Shown piece after piece: positions 16,819 to 25,203 of a stretch of DNA of 64,000 nt. The DNA is from Rhizobium phaseoli (GTDB lineage Bacteria > Pseudomonadota > Alphaproteobacteria > Rhizobiales > Rhizobiaceae). The translations under genes and the position numbers were made by a program. The stretch's first letter is position 1. Every line of letters begins with the position of its first letter. The DNA is taken from the NCBI RefSeq assembly GCF_003985125.1, contig NZ_ML133568.1, forward strand, positions 337,749 to 401,748. Direction: 5' to 3'. Under the pieces are notes generated by a model. It searched no databases. It was not told where the DNA came from and saw only the letters and a program-made list of their open reading frames with translations.

Positions 16819-17712
16819 TCAAACCAGCATCGACTGCTGGGCGGAGATACCTGCCGTCGCGCCCTGCGATATTGCCGTGGTGACCGAGTTCATGGCTGGG
16901 TTTGCGAGATCGCCGGCGGCGTAGATGCCCGGCATGCTGGTTTCGCGGCGCTCGTCGACCTTGAGGGCGATGCCGAAGGGCGTATCGACCGTGGCGAGGC
17001 CCAGTGATTCATGCAGGCTTGCGGACGGCTTGTTGCGCGGATGCGCAAACAGGATATCGACCCCGGCGTTGCGGCCGCTCTCGAGATTAACGGTGGTGAT
17101 ATGGCCCCTGTGATGGGCGATTTCGGCGATCCGGCCGTCGATGACAGGTATGTTGCGGCGCGCCAGGTCGGCGCGGATATCGGGCGCAATGTCGTGACCA
17201 TCGGCGAAGACCGTCAACGTGTCGGTCCAGTCGTGATACAGCCTGACATAATTGTGCGACGGCGGGCCGGACCAGACGAGGCCCCAATGCTGGTCGGCGA
17301 CTTCAAAGCCGTCGCAATAGGGGCAGGGCACGATGGAAGTGCCCCAGCTTTCGGCAAAGCCGGGAACATCAGGCATCTGATCGGCCACGCCATAGCTTAG
17401 GATGAGGCGGCGCGCCCCAAGGCTTTCGCCATCGCCAGTGAGGACGGAGAAATCATCGATGGCGCCGGAGATGCTGTCGGCCCGGGCATTGAGCAGCCTG
17501 ACCGTGGGATAGCGTGCCAGCTGCATCCGCGCCTCGGCCAGGATGTCCAGCGGTGGCTTGTGATCGTGGCCGAGCAGGCCATGCGAGTGTCCGGCGAAGC
17601 GATTGCGCGGCAGGCCCGTATCGAGAACGGTGACCCTGCGGCGGGTACGGCCGAGCTGAAGGGCGGCGGCGAGACCGGCAAAGCTGCCGCCGATGATGAT
17701 GACGTCATCCAT
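16819..17712 (-). CDS. Thioredoxin-reductase-like FAD/NAD(P) oxidoreductase
   Basis: The 297-residue protein from the ATG at 17712 begins MDDVIIIGGSFAGLAAALQL, the FAD site; the frame is open further upstream. It has the redox pair CPYC at 130-133, a degraded NADPH-binding segment, and the C-terminal GIYAAGDLANP. Such proteins are common TrxB/gliotoxin-oxidase-like flavoenzymes of unknown substrate. It is divergent from the TetR gene at 17909. Confidence 0.8.
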   Translation of the reverse strand: MDDVIIIGGSFAGLAAALQLGRTRRRVTVLDTGLPRNRFAGHSHGLLGHDHKPPLDILAEARMQLARYPTVRLLNARADSISGAIDDFSVLTGDGESLGARRLILSYGVADQMPDVPGFAESWGTSIVPCPYCDGFEVADQHWGLVWSGPPSHNYVRLYHDWTDTLTVFADGHDIAPDIRADLARRNIPVIDGRIAEIAHHRGHITTVNLESGRNAGVDILFAHPRNKPSASLHESLGLATVDTPFGIALKVDERRETSMPGIYAAGDLANPAMNSVTTAISQGATAGISAQQSMLV

Positions 17713-17856
17713 GGTGATAAGCTCCGTGCTGTTGAGCGGGTGTGATTGGCTGAGCCTTGGCGCGTCTCGTCCACCGATCCGCATCGATATGGCCAAGCGG
17801 CTTAGAGACTCGATCTATGGGACAGGATAAAATCCGTTCGTTGGCTTGCATATTTC

Positions 17857-17874
17857 CGATACTGCGTGGTATCG
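17857..17874. promoter_or_regulatory. Probable TetR operator between flavoprotein and TetR genes
   Basis: CGATAC-TGCGTG-GTATCG is a perfect inverted repeat with a 6-base spacer. A further CGATAC half-site follows near 17888-17893. Both lie between the divergent starts, so the TetR protein at 17909 is the natural binder. Confidence 0.6.
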
Positions 17875-17908
17875 TAAGACATGAATAACGATACTGTCAA
17901 GGATCTTA

Positions 17909-18562
17909 ATGGTCGTGACCGAAAATAGTCGAGGCCGGCGCGGCCGGCCAGCCAACGAGGCGCTTGGCCAAACGATAGTCGACGCAGCATACGAACTCTT
18001 TGTGGAATTGGGTTTTCAAGCGACGACATTGGACAAGGTCACCCAGCGAGCGAAGATATCCAAGCTCAGCATCTATCGGCACTTCGAGAACAAGGAGGCG
18101 CTGTTCAGCGCGGCCATCGCGGACCGCTGCCATCAGTTTGCACCACAGGCCCTTTTTGAAGGCGTCGACGGTTCGGCCGAAGAGCAGCTCATGGCGGTGG
18201 GATCATCCCTGCTTCGCACGCTGTTGAGCCCGGACGTCCGCAGTGTCGAAGCCATGGTCATGGCCGACAAGACGAATCAAAAGTCGTTAAGCAAGCTCTA
18301 TTACGAAGCCGGCCCCGCCCATGTCATCGCCCAAATCGAGGCCCTGTTGCGTCAGTTGCACGCGAAGGCGGTTCTGAACGTGCCCGATCCTCTCCAGTCC
18401 GCCCGCTTGTTTGGCGCGCTTTTCAAAGGATCCGATCTCCTGATTATTGCGCGCTTCGATCCGGCAAGAGCAGAGGACGACAACGAAATCGAATCCTATT
18501 GCCGATCGGCCGTCGCCATGTTCATCGCCGCGCACGGTGGCAGCGGCCAGGCGGGCGGATAA
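17909..18562 (+). CDS. TetR-family regulator
   Basis: The 217-residue protein has the HTH at about 23-70: TIVDAAYELFVELGFQATTL, then AKISKLSIYRHFENKEALFS. The C-terminal domain resembles the AefR-like/TetR_C_7 type with LYYEAGPAHVIAQIEALL. AAGGATCTTA precedes the ATG at 17909. It is divergent from the flavoprotein, with an operator-like repeat between them, and is followed by a methyltransferase 33 bases on. Confidence 0.85.
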   Translation: MVVTENSRGRRGRPANEALGQTIVDAAYELFVELGFQATTLDKVTQRAKISKLSIYRHFENKEALFSAAIADRCHQFAPQALFEGVDGSAEEQLMAVGSSLLRTLLSPDVRSVEAMVMADKTNQKSLSKLYYEAGPAHVIAQIEALLRQLHAKAVLNVPDPLQSARLFGALFKGSDLLIIARFDPARAEDDNEIESYCRSAVAMFIAAHGGSGQAGG

Positions 18563-18595
18563 CCCAGTCAAGAACGGATCAGAACAGGATATGGC

Positions 18596-19459
18596 ATGGC
18601 AGAGAAAAATGTTTATCAGGTAGCCGACTGGAATGGCCAAAGCGGGGAACGCTGGGTCGCTTACCAGGCCCGGCTCGATGCCATGCTGGCGGTGTTCGGC
18701 CAGGCCGCGGTCGAAGCCGCCGCGCCCGCCATCGGCGAAAGCGTGCTGGACGTCGGCTGCGGCGCGGGGGCGTCCACTCTGGATTTGGCCGCCCGCGTCG
18801 GCGCGGGGGGCCATGTGCTAGGCGTGGACATATCCGAACCGCTGATCGGCAGAGCGCGCGAGCGAGCGCCGCAGCACACGCCGGTGCTGTTCCAGGTGGC
18901 TGACGCCAGCAGCGCCGAGCTGCCCGAGGGCGCGTTCGATATCCTGTTCTCGCGCTTCGGGGTGATGTTCTTCGACGATCCGACAGGGGCGTTCGCCCAT
19001 ATGCGCCGTGCGCTCAAGCCGGGCGGGCGGGTCGCTTTCGTCTGCTGGCGCGGCATGGCCGAGAACGATTGGGTGCGCTTGCCGATGGGCGCGATCAAGG
19101 GCATCCTCCCACCGACCGCGCCGCCCGATCCCGAAGCGTCCGGCCCGTTCTCGTTCGGCGACCGGGGGCGGGTGGCGCGTATCCTGACGGCGGCCGGCTT
19201 CACCGCCATTGCTATCGCGCCATTCAATGCCTCCATCCCGTTCGGCGGGGGGAGGACGCGGGACGCGGCAATCGACGACGCGGTGGAGATGACACTCGAG
19301 GTCGGCCCGCTGTCGCGCGCGCTCGCTGATCAGCCAGACGACATCCGCGCCCGCGCCTCGGCCGCGGTTCGTGCCGCCTTCGCGGACCGCCCCGCCGAGC
19401 GGTCGGTAATGATCGACGGCGCAGCATGGATCGTCACGGCGCGCAATCCGGCAAGCTGA
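18596..19459 (+). CDS. Class I SAM-dependent methyltransferase
   Basis: The 287-residue protein has SAM motif I LDVGCGAGAS at 51-60, the acidic residue after strand 2 (VLGVDISEPLI), and motif II/III DILFSRFGVMFFDDPTGAF with LKPGGRVAFVCW. It starts with VADWNGQSGERWVAYQ, a signature of a broad UbiE/SmtA-like group. The methyl acceptor is unknown. It is probably cotranscribed with the upstream TetR gene. It ends before a strong hairpin shared with the convergent rtcB. Confidence 0.8.
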   Translation: MAEKNVYQVADWNGQSGERWVAYQARLDAMLAVFGQAAVEAAAPAIGESVLDVGCGAGASTLDLAARVGAGGHVLGVDISEPLIGRARERAPQHTPVLFQVADASSAELPEGAFDILFSRFGVMFFDDPTGAFAHMRRALKPGGRVAFVCWRGMAENDWVRLPMGAIKGILPPTAPPDPEASGPFSFGDRGRVARILTAAGFTAIAIAPFNASIPFGGGRTRDAAIDDAVEMTLEVGPLSRALADQPDDIRARASAAVRAAFADRPAERSVMIDGAAWIVTARNPAS

Positions 19460-19538
19460 CAGAGATTAACAGAGGGGAGACGCCCCCGCTTTGAACAAAA
19501 TCAAAGGCGACAACCGCCCTATGCCTGAGCGTGCATTT

Positions 19539-19568
19539 GAGGGAAGGCAAGCCTGGTTGCCTTCCCTC
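19539..19568. terminator. Bidirectional terminator between the methyltransferase gene and rtcB
   Basis: GAGGGAAGGCAA (19539-19550) pairs perfectly with TTGCCTTCCCTC (19557-19568) around a 6-base loop. It ends the rsr-Y RNA-rtcB transcript on the minus strand and the methyltransferase transcript on the plus strand. Confidence 0.75.
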
Positions 19569-19573
19569 AGTGT

Positions 19574-20992
19574 TTACCGGCGCTTTTTACGCCAGGGCGC
19601 ATTCTGCTGCCAGTCGCCGGCCATGATGCTCCCGTAGGGGACCACCTCGTCGACCACTTCGGCGAGGCCGTAGTGCTCGATCTGCGCCCGCACGTTCGCA
19701 GCACTCTTGTAGGCACTCGGCAGTTCCGACACATCGGCGAAACCGGAGAAGAACCGCGTGTCTAGACCGCTTGTTTCCTTCTCCAGGATAGCCGCGATGT
19801 TGTTCGGGCTGAGCCCACGCGAATCCGCCCCATACTCCGCGGACAGCTGCCGCATATGCGCGCTGCGTGAAAAGTTGCGGCCGGCGCCATGCGGCGAGAA
19901 GCCGAGGCCATGGGCAGCGTTCGAGCCGCGAACGATCAGGATGGGTTCCGCCATATTGAGCGGAATGATGGTCAGATCGGTCGCGTCATGCGCCCAGTTG
20001 TCGAAGGCAGGGGTGGCACCCTTCCCGTGGTAGAACAGTCCGTCCGACTTCCGGAAGACGAAATTATGCTCGTTCCAGAAGCGGTCCGCGACCTTGGCCG
20101 AGAGCTTTTCCGCCGCCATGTCGTGAAGGACATAGTGGTTCTCTTTCGTCCACTGGCGGATCGTCTGCAGCGCCGACCAGTAAAGCTCACCTTCCTCGGT
20201 ATCCGCCGGAATCCAGGCATTTTCCCGATGCGTCTCGGGCGAAATGCGCTCCCGAAACTGGTTGGCGACCTTCATGCCCTTGTCGTAGAGCCGCGCCCCC
20301 GGTGCTCGCGATCCGTGGTGGGTCACAAGCGCGGTTTCCCCGGTCGACTTCATTGTTCCGACATAGGCGAAATGATTGCCGTCGCCCTGGGTGGCGAAAT
20401 GCTCGATGCCAGCGCTCAGCGCACCATCGCGCAGATAAGGATTCTGCTGGAAGGCCGAAAGCGTCGCCTCGGAAGGCTTGAGCTGCGCGCCGCGCGGACG
20501 GCCGCCCGGACCGAAATGCGTCACCGCGTGCACGGCATCCAGGAGCGACTTCGGATCCACGCCAGGAAAGATCGAAATCGCCATGGAGCAGCAGATATCG
20601 GCCGAATGCATGCCGGGATGGATCGCTTCGGACGCCACCACGCCGCCGACCGGGATCGTTCCGACTGGACCCGCCGGGCAGGCGTCCGGCATGATCGCCG
20701 CGGCCCGGACGACCGGCGTGCGCACCAGCGCCCGCATCGTCGCATTCACCTTCTCGACATTGTCCTGCTCGAAGGCGTTCTCGGCGCGGATATTGGAATA
20801 GATCTCGATATCGTTATCGGCCTTCAAGGCGAGCGTCGGCTCGGGCTGGAAGGCCCTTGCCGCCTCCAGCGCATCGGTCACCGAGCCACCCTGGCTCAAA
20901 ACCGCGTTGGCCGCATCGAGAGCCGGGCGAAACCACTTCCCCTGGCTCATGCCGGCATCGATCAAATCCTGTCCGCTCATTACCGCTATCAT
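19574..20992 (-). CDS. rtcB: RNA-splicing ligase RtcB
   Basis: GTP/Mn-dependent ligase that joins 2',3'-cyclic phosphate or 3'-phosphate ends to 5'-OH ends in RNA healing and tRNA repair. It has 472 residues, in the longer RtcB branch. Metal and catalytic motifs are HSADICCSM (D132, C134-C135), GDGNHF (N206, H207), THHGSRAPG, and SPHGAGRNFSRS, whose His 368 should be the guanylylated residue. A second in-frame ATG (20980) could be the start. It is the last gene of a sigma-54-type operon after rsr and three Y RNAs. No rtcA cyclase is seen. Confidence 0.93.
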   Translation of the reverse strand: MIAVMSGQDLIDAGMSQGKWFRPALDAANAVLSQGGSVTDALEAARAFQPEPTLALKADNDIEIYSNIRAENAFEQDNVEKVNATMRALVRTPVVRAAAIMPDACPAGPVGTIPVGGVVASEAIHPGMHSADICCSMAISIFPGVDPKSLLDAVHAVTHFGPGGRPRGAQLKPSEATLSAFQQNPYLRDGALSAGIEHFATQGDGNHFAYVGTMKSTGETALVTHHGSRAPGARLYDKGMKVANQFRERISPETHRENAWIPADTEEGELYWSALQTIRQWTKENHYVLHDMAAEKLSAKVADRFWNEHNFVFRKSDGLFYHGKGATPAFDNWAHDATDLTIIPLNMAEPILIVRGSNAAHGLGFSPHGAGRNFSRSAHMRQLSAEYGADSRGLSPNNIAAILEKETSGLDTRFFSGFADVSELPSAYKSAANVRAQIEHYGLAEVVDEVVPYGSIMAGDWQQNAPWRKKRR

Positions 20993-21044
20993 TGTCTTTT
21001 CTGCGTCTGCAGTCCTTCTTGTTCAGTTTGCTTCTCTTCACCTG

Positions 21045-21058
21045 CCGGCATTCGCCGG
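21045..21058 (-). ncRNA. Fourth Ro60-motif hairpin in the rtcB leader
   Basis: On the minus strand CCGGC-GAAT-GCCGG forms a 5-base stem and repeats the GGCGAATG motif of the three Y RNAs. It has no tRNA-like module after it. It lies about 50 bases before the rtcB start, and may be a decayed fourth Y RNA or a leader element bound by Rsr. Confidence 0.45.
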
Positions 21059-21085
21059 GGTAGTCCGTTCCTGCATGGCAGGAGC

Positions 21086-21218
21086 TTGCAGCGGCGACGA
21101 GGGTGGACGAAACCGGATGGCCCCGCTCGTGCCAGAGAGCGTATGCCCAGGAGGAGTCGAACCTGCCAGACCATCCAACTTTGGAGGCTGTAGTTCCGTC
21201 CGGCATTCGCCACTGCAA
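21086..21218 (-). ncRNA. Y RNA 3 (Rsr/Ro60-associated, tRNA-like)
   Basis: About 133 nt. The ends pair: TTGCAGTGGCGA (21207-21218) with TCGCCGCTGCAA (21086-21097), 12 base pairs with one wobble. The 5' strand carries GGCGAATG, matching the published bacterial Y RNA motif as I recall it (GNCGAAN0-1G). Inside lie a T-arm-like hairpin with loop TTCGACT (21150-21166) and a D-arm-like hairpin, CGCTC with GAGCG, at 21124-21141. The acceptor-like hairpin is poorly formed here, so this copy is the most diverged. Confidence 0.75.
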
Positions 21219-21225
21219 TCTTCGT

Positions 21226-21337
21226 CATGGCAACAAGTGTCCGGGAAACAGCTTGCTCTACCAACTGAGCTACAGGACCAGGCCCTGGCGAGAATCGAAC
21301 TCGCGACACAGATGTAGTTCCCCATGCATTCGCCATG
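21226..21337 (-). ncRNA. Y RNA 2 (Rsr/Ro60-associated, tRNA-like)
   Basis: About 112 nt. CATGGC at the 5' end pairs with GCCATG at the 3' end, and the 5' strand continues GGCGAATG. The module contains a perfect T-arm (GCGAG-TTCGATT-CTCGC, 21288-21304). A short acceptor-like hairpin follows (21273-21287), then a perfect D-arm (GCTC-AGTTGGTA-GAGC, 21255-21270). The order T-arm, acceptor, D-arm is permuted relative to tRNA. That is how a tRNA-like module joined through its anticodon side would read, as in YrlA. Confidence 0.82.
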
Positions 21338-21350
21338 TCATTCCATATGT

Positions 21351-21484
21351 CCGTGACGACAAGGTGTGGTGAAACGTCCTGCTCTATCCGCTGAGCTACG
21401 GGTCCGTGAACTGGAGGACCCGACGGGATTCGAACCGCGACCAGGAGATTAACGATCTGTAGTTTCATCCGGCATTCGTCACGG
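21351..21484 (-). ncRNA. Y RNA 1 (Rsr/Ro60-associated, tRNA-like)
   Basis: About 134 nt, starting about 50 bases after the rsr stop. CCGTGACGA (21476-21484) pairs perfectly with TCGTCACGG (21351-21359), and GACGAATG is the Ro60-motif copy. The module has a T-arm with loop TTCGAAT (about 21423-21442) and a 7-base acceptor-like stem (CGGGTCC/GGACCCG, 21399-21405 with 21416-21422) capped by a 10-base loop. It also has a D-arm (GCTC-AGCGGATA-GAGC, 21381-21396). There is no anticodon arm. It is transcribed from the rsr promoter. Confidence 0.85.
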
Positions 21485-21534
21485 CTCCCCGCGCCGTTCA
21501 CGGCGGCGCGAGGATATTGCTTCCTGTGAGCCCG

Positions 21535-23091
21535 TCAGAGCTCGATTGCCTCGATGGCTTTCACCCAGCCATCCGCTCCTTTGCTGTTGGCCGCGAAAGC
21601 CGTGATCACCCCGTAGACGGCGTCCGAGAAGCCACCGATGTTGAGCACGTCTTCCCGCGTCGGCGCCTGCGTCGTGGCGTGGGGCTGGATGTCGAGGCAG
21701 ACCAGCTTTGCAGCCGGGTTGACCCGCTTGATCCTGGCCCATTCCGTCATGACTGCCGTCGGCTGGCAGCTGCCGCGCGCATCCACCCAGGACTGATTGT
21801 CCGAGATGAACACCACGAGATCGACCTTGGCCTTCTCGTTTGCCAGCATCCTCAGCGGTGCGGAGCAGTTGGTTCCGCCGCCACCGATTTTCGCCAGCGT
21901 ACCGGCATTGGTCATCACCGAATCCCGCTTGTTGAGGCTGACGCGCACCACGTCATTCTCGAACGGCAGCACCCGCGCCTTCGGGTTGCGCTGCAGGAAC
22001 GCCGCGGTCATCAGACCGGCGACGTCGATGCAACGGACCGAGGACGTCGCGCCCTTCCGGTAGCCGGTCACGGGCGAGCCCATGGAACCCGACACATCAG
22101 GGCAGAGCACCACATTGCCCATCACGGACGGCACATTGGCGATGGCGATATCCATCGCGTCCTGAAGCGCATCCCGCACGACATCCGGAACTTGGCCATC
22201 GACCATCCTCCACGCCATCATCAACTGATAGGGGAAGACCTTTGCCTTGCGGATTTCCTCCGGATCGGCAAGCCGCGCGGCCAGCGCCTCGGCAAAACCC
22301 TCGACCTCGAACACGCCGTTGCGTGCAAAGGTGTTGAGGTGCTGCCGCACCATCTGCCAGCCGCCCTTGCGGGCGATCTCGACCCAATGCTCTCGCGTCA
22401 GCGGCAGCGAGGTCAGCATCTGGAACGGCACATCAGGCACCGGCCCCGTCTGGTCACGCCGGAACGCTTCCAATGCCTTGATGAGCTCCGGCAGCGCCGC
22501 GTAGTCGTGCGGCTTGCCGATCGCCCAGGCATAAAGCGCCTTGCGCTCCCCTGTGGCCGGCTTCGGATGCACCATGCGGATGACGTCGGCGAGCGAAGGA
22601 TCGTTTCCAACCATCGCACGCAGGATCTGCTCGGTGCTGGCCCGTTCGAGCCACGCCTGCACGACCTTCTTCGGGCGTGTGCCGAGCGACTTGCGACCCG
22701 TGGCGCCAGAGCGCATGACCTGCACGAAGCCGCGCAGCATCTTGCCGCTCTTCACCACCCGCGGGAATGCGCGGGCGAAGGCATCGCTCTGAAGGCCGGA
22801 GAGCATGGCGAGCAGCGTCACCGGCATGTCCTTCATGTGCCCCTTTTCGGCGGCATAAACAGCCAGCTTGGCGAGAAATTCCGGCTCGACCTCAAGGGCA
22901 AGCGTCTTTACCGCCTCGAGCTGCTCGGCTCCATCAGCATAGAAGGTGCCGTTGAAGGTGCCGGTCACAGCATATTGCGCCAGCGCCTCGCGCGGCGTCA
23001 GCCGGTAGGCCGGGGCTTCTTCATGATTTTTTGTATCCGTTCCCGGAAGCAGTTTCCCGAGGTAGGTTTTGAAGATTGCCTTGTTGACCAT
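21535..23091 (-). CDS. rsr: Ro60/TROVE-domain protein Rsr
   Basis: RNA-binding ring protein that holds Y RNA and misfolded RNA and works with nucleases in RNA quality control. It has 518 residues. The N-terminal HEAT-like TROVE domain runs to about residue 330 (TPREALAQYAVTGTFNGTFY, then LLAMLSGLQSDAFARAFP). A von Willebrand A domain follows, with the MIDAS motif DVSGSMGS and a GGGGTNCSAPL threonine/serine site. It is the first gene of the operon and is followed by three Y RNAs that carry its expected binding motif. Control by RtcR through sigma-54 is likely. Confidence 0.93.
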   Translation of the reverse strand: MVNKAIFKTYLGKLLPGTDTKNHEEAPAYRLTPREALAQYAVTGTFNGTFYADGAEQLEAVKTLALEVEPEFLAKLAVYAAEKGHMKDMPVTLLAMLSGLQSDAFARAFPRVVKSGKMLRGFVQVMRSGATGRKSLGTRPKKVVQAWLERASTEQILRAMVGNDPSLADVIRMVHPKPATGERKALYAWAIGKPHDYAALPELIKALEAFRRDQTGPVPDVPFQMLTSLPLTREHWVEIARKGGWQMVRQHLNTFARNGVFEVEGFAEALAARLADPEEIRKAKVFPYQLMMAWRMVDGQVPDVVRDALQDAMDIAIANVPSVMGNVVLCPDVSGSMGSPVTGYRKGATSSVRCIDVAGLMTAAFLQRNPKARVLPFENDVVRVSLNKRDSVMTNAGTLAKIGGGGTNCSAPLRMLANEKAKVDLVVFISDNQSWVDARGSCQPTAVMTEWARIKRVNPAAKLVCLDIQPHATTQAPTREDVLNIGGFSDAVYGVITAFAANSKGADGWVKAIEAIEL

Positions 23092-23126
23092 GACAGCACC
23101 TGTTGTTTGGTTCGTGCCAGATACAT

Positions 23127-23142
23127 TTCAAGACGCGTGCCA
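23127..23142 (-). promoter_or_regulatory. Sigma-54-type promoter of rsr-Y RNA-rtcB
   Basis: On the minus strand TGGCACG-CGTC-TTGAA has the -24 GG and the correct spacing. The -12 element reads GA rather than the usual GC. It lies 36 bases before the rsr start, opposite rtcR, whose product is a sigma-54 activator. A second TGGCACG at 23113-23119 lacks a -12 partner. Confidence 0.7.
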
Positions 23143-23301
23143 GTTTGAAGAAGGGAGCGGGAGATACGCGAAACGTTCGTTCATCCATATGTTATCAAAG
23201 GAGAAATTTTTATGTCTCAGCCGAGCGCAATCATGAATTGCGAAAATCCGATCCCGATTATATTATCGCAAATTATCTTGTTTTATAATTTTGGATAAGA
23301 C

Positions 23302-24909
23302 ATGAAGCGCCGCGTCGCCATCAGCATATTGGGAACCACCCTGGATGCGGGGAAATGGGAAAATCGCTGGAGCCGCTGGCGGCCGAATGTCGCGCTCTGC
23401 CAGCAAGCGGGCCTGTTCATCGACCGACTGGAACTGATCCTCGACAACCACTCGCAAGCTCTCTGTCACCGCATCGTCACCGACATCGAAACTGTGGCGC
23501 CGGCAACGGAGGTGCGGAGCAACGTCATCAACTTCAAGGACCCCTGGGATTTTTCGGAGGTCTATACCAACCTCAGGGACTTTGCCCGCAACTACAACTT
23601 CGACCCCGAAACGGAAGACTATCTCGTCAACATCACCACCGGCACCCATGTCGCACAGATCTGCTGGTTCCTGCTGACCGAAGCCCGCATCATTCCCGGC
23701 CAGCTGCTGCAGCTCTCGCCGCCGCGCGACCGCGAGCCGGAGCAGAATTTCGCCGGCACGCATCGGATCATCGACCTCGACCTTTCCCGCTATGACGAAA
23801 TCGCCAAGCGCTTCGCCTCCGAGCGGGAAGACGCCGCCTCCTTCCTGAAATCCGGAATTTCGACCCGCAACGCCGCCTTCAACAGAATGATCGACGAGAT
23901 CGAAAGGGTGGTGATCCGCTCGACGGCCCCCGTTCTGCTGACCGGGCCGACCGGTGCCGGCAAGTCGCAACTCGCCCGCAGGATCTACGAGCTGAAGAAG
24001 AGCCAGCGCAAGGTCAGTGGTCCGTTCATCGAGGTCAACTGCGCGACGCTCCGCGGCGACCAGGCCATGTCCACCCTGTTCGGCCATGTGAAGGGCGCCT
24101 TTACCGGCGCGGCCGGCGAGCGTGCCGGCCTGCTCAAGTCCGCCGACAAAGGCGTGCTGTTCCTCGACGAGATTGGCGAACTCGGCCTCGACGAACAGGC
24201 CATGTGCCTGCGCGCGATCGAGGAAAAGAAGTTCCTGCCTATGGGCGCTGATCGGGAGGCGTCCGCAGACTTCCAGCTGCTTGCCGGCACCAATCGCGAT
24301 CTTGGCGAGGATGTGCGCAAAGGCAGGTTCCGCGAAGATCTCTATGCCCGCCTGAATCTCTGGACGTTCCGGCTGCCGGCCCTGCGCGAGCGCAAGGAGG
24401 ACATAGAACCCAATCTCGACTTCGAGCTCCGGCGCTATCTGGAACGAGAAGGCGAAAATGTGACTTTCAACAAGGAAGCACGCAACCGCTACCTGACTTT
24501 TGCAACTGGCCCGCAAGCCGTCTGGAGCGCCAACTTTCGCGATCTCTCGGCGTCGGTGACGCGTATGGCGACCCTCGCGCCGCATGGGCGCATCACGACC
24601 GACGTCGTTGACGATGAAGTCCGGCGGTTGAATGCGTTTTGGCGCAGTTCGAGTGACGAGGGCAGGGTGGACCTGATCATTGAAGAAGTGCTGGGTGCAG
24701 AGACAGCCGCTCGCCTCGATCACTTCGACACGGCCCAGCTTGCCACCGTTCTTCACACTTGCCGTCAACACGCCACGGCAAGTGCTGCGGGCAGAGCCCT
24801 GTTTGCGATGTCGCGACTGGAGAAAAAGAGCAGCAACGACGCCGATCGCCTGAGTAAATATCTCGCGCGCTTCGGCCTCAGATTCGAGGATATTAGGAAA
24901 GCCGGATAA
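23302..24909 (+). CDS. rtcR: Sigma-54-dependent regulator RtcR
   Basis: Activates the RNA-repair operon when it senses an RNA-damage signal. It has 535 residues. The N-terminal RtcR/CARF-like domain (1-185; ISILGTTLD, LVNITTGTHVAQ) is related to CRISPR-associated ligand sensors. The AAA+ domain has Walker A GPTGAGKS at 215-222, the sigma-54 contact loop GAFTGA at 265-270, and Walker B LFLDE at about 286-290. The C-terminal HTH is weakly visible. It is divergent from rsr, with the sigma-54-type promoter in the gap. Confidence 0.93.
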   Translation: MKRRVAISILGTTLDAGKWENRWSRWRPNVALCQQAGLFIDRLELILDNHSQALCHRIVTDIETVAPATEVRSNVINFKDPWDFSEVYTNLRDFARNYNFDPETEDYLVNITTGTHVAQICWFLLTEARIIPGQLLQLSPPRDREPEQNFAGTHRIIDLDLSRYDEIAKRFASEREDAASFLKSGISTRNAAFNRMIDEIERVVIRSTAPVLLTGPTGAGKSQLARRIYELKKSQRKVSGPFIEVNCATLRGDQAMSTLFGHVKGAFTGAAGERAGLLKSADKGVLFLDEIGELGLDEQAMCLRAIEEKKFLPMGADREASADFQLLAGTNRDLGEDVRKGRFREDLYARLNLWTFRLPALRERKEDIEPNLDFELRRYLEREGENVTFNKEARNRYLTFATGPQAVWSANFRDLSASVTRMATLAPHGRITTDVVDDEVRRLNAFWRSSSDEGRVDLIIEEVLGAETAARLDHFDTAQLATVLHTCRQHATASAAGRALFAMSRLEKKSSNDADRLSKYLARFGLRFEDIRKAG

Positions 24910-25203
24910 AGGCTTGTGGTAACCGGTGTTCCACTCCCACGCTGCCCTGTCTGGGCTAATCTGTGATCGGCTTTCCATGGACGAGCAACGGGAGTTTCTC
25001 CATGGAGAGTACATTAGAGGTTTTCACGACCAGGAAGCCTGGGCGTGAGGTTCACCTATCGAACGCCTTCTGGAGCAAAGCACACGTTCCACTTGATGCC
25101 GCTATTTAACGCATTATTGCTTCAATGTCACAGCCGAAGGAACCTCTCAGCCGAGGCCTTCTCCAATCCTGCATTCACGCCAGAGCTACTGTACGCTGCA
25201 AAT
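24910..25203. other. Gap between rtcR and the RNA ligase gene
   Basis: I see no convincing gene. Two short overlapping frames start near 24977 and 25002 (the latter MESTLEVFTTRKPGREVHLS), 23 and 35 residues long, and could be remnants of a lost gene. A TCCATGG/CCATGGA inverted repeat flanks 24974-25007. The right part is less GC-rich than the neighbouring genes. Confidence 0.35.

Noticed and set aside
21128..21134. A third TGGCACG resembling a sigma-54 -24 element upstream of rtcB
   Set aside because: There is no -12 element at the right distance, and the bases form the D-arm-like hairpin of Y RNA 3.
21250..21440. Ordinary tRNA genes on the minus strand
   Set aside because: D-arm and T-arm sequences are excellent, but no anticodon arm exists. 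Read in tRNA order, the halves are separated by about 70-80 bases. The closing stems and Ro60 motifs show they belong to Y RNAs with permuted modules.
23113..23119. Second sigma-54 promoter before rsr
   Set aside because: TGGCACG is present, but the downstream sequence is AACCAAACA without a TTGC-like element.
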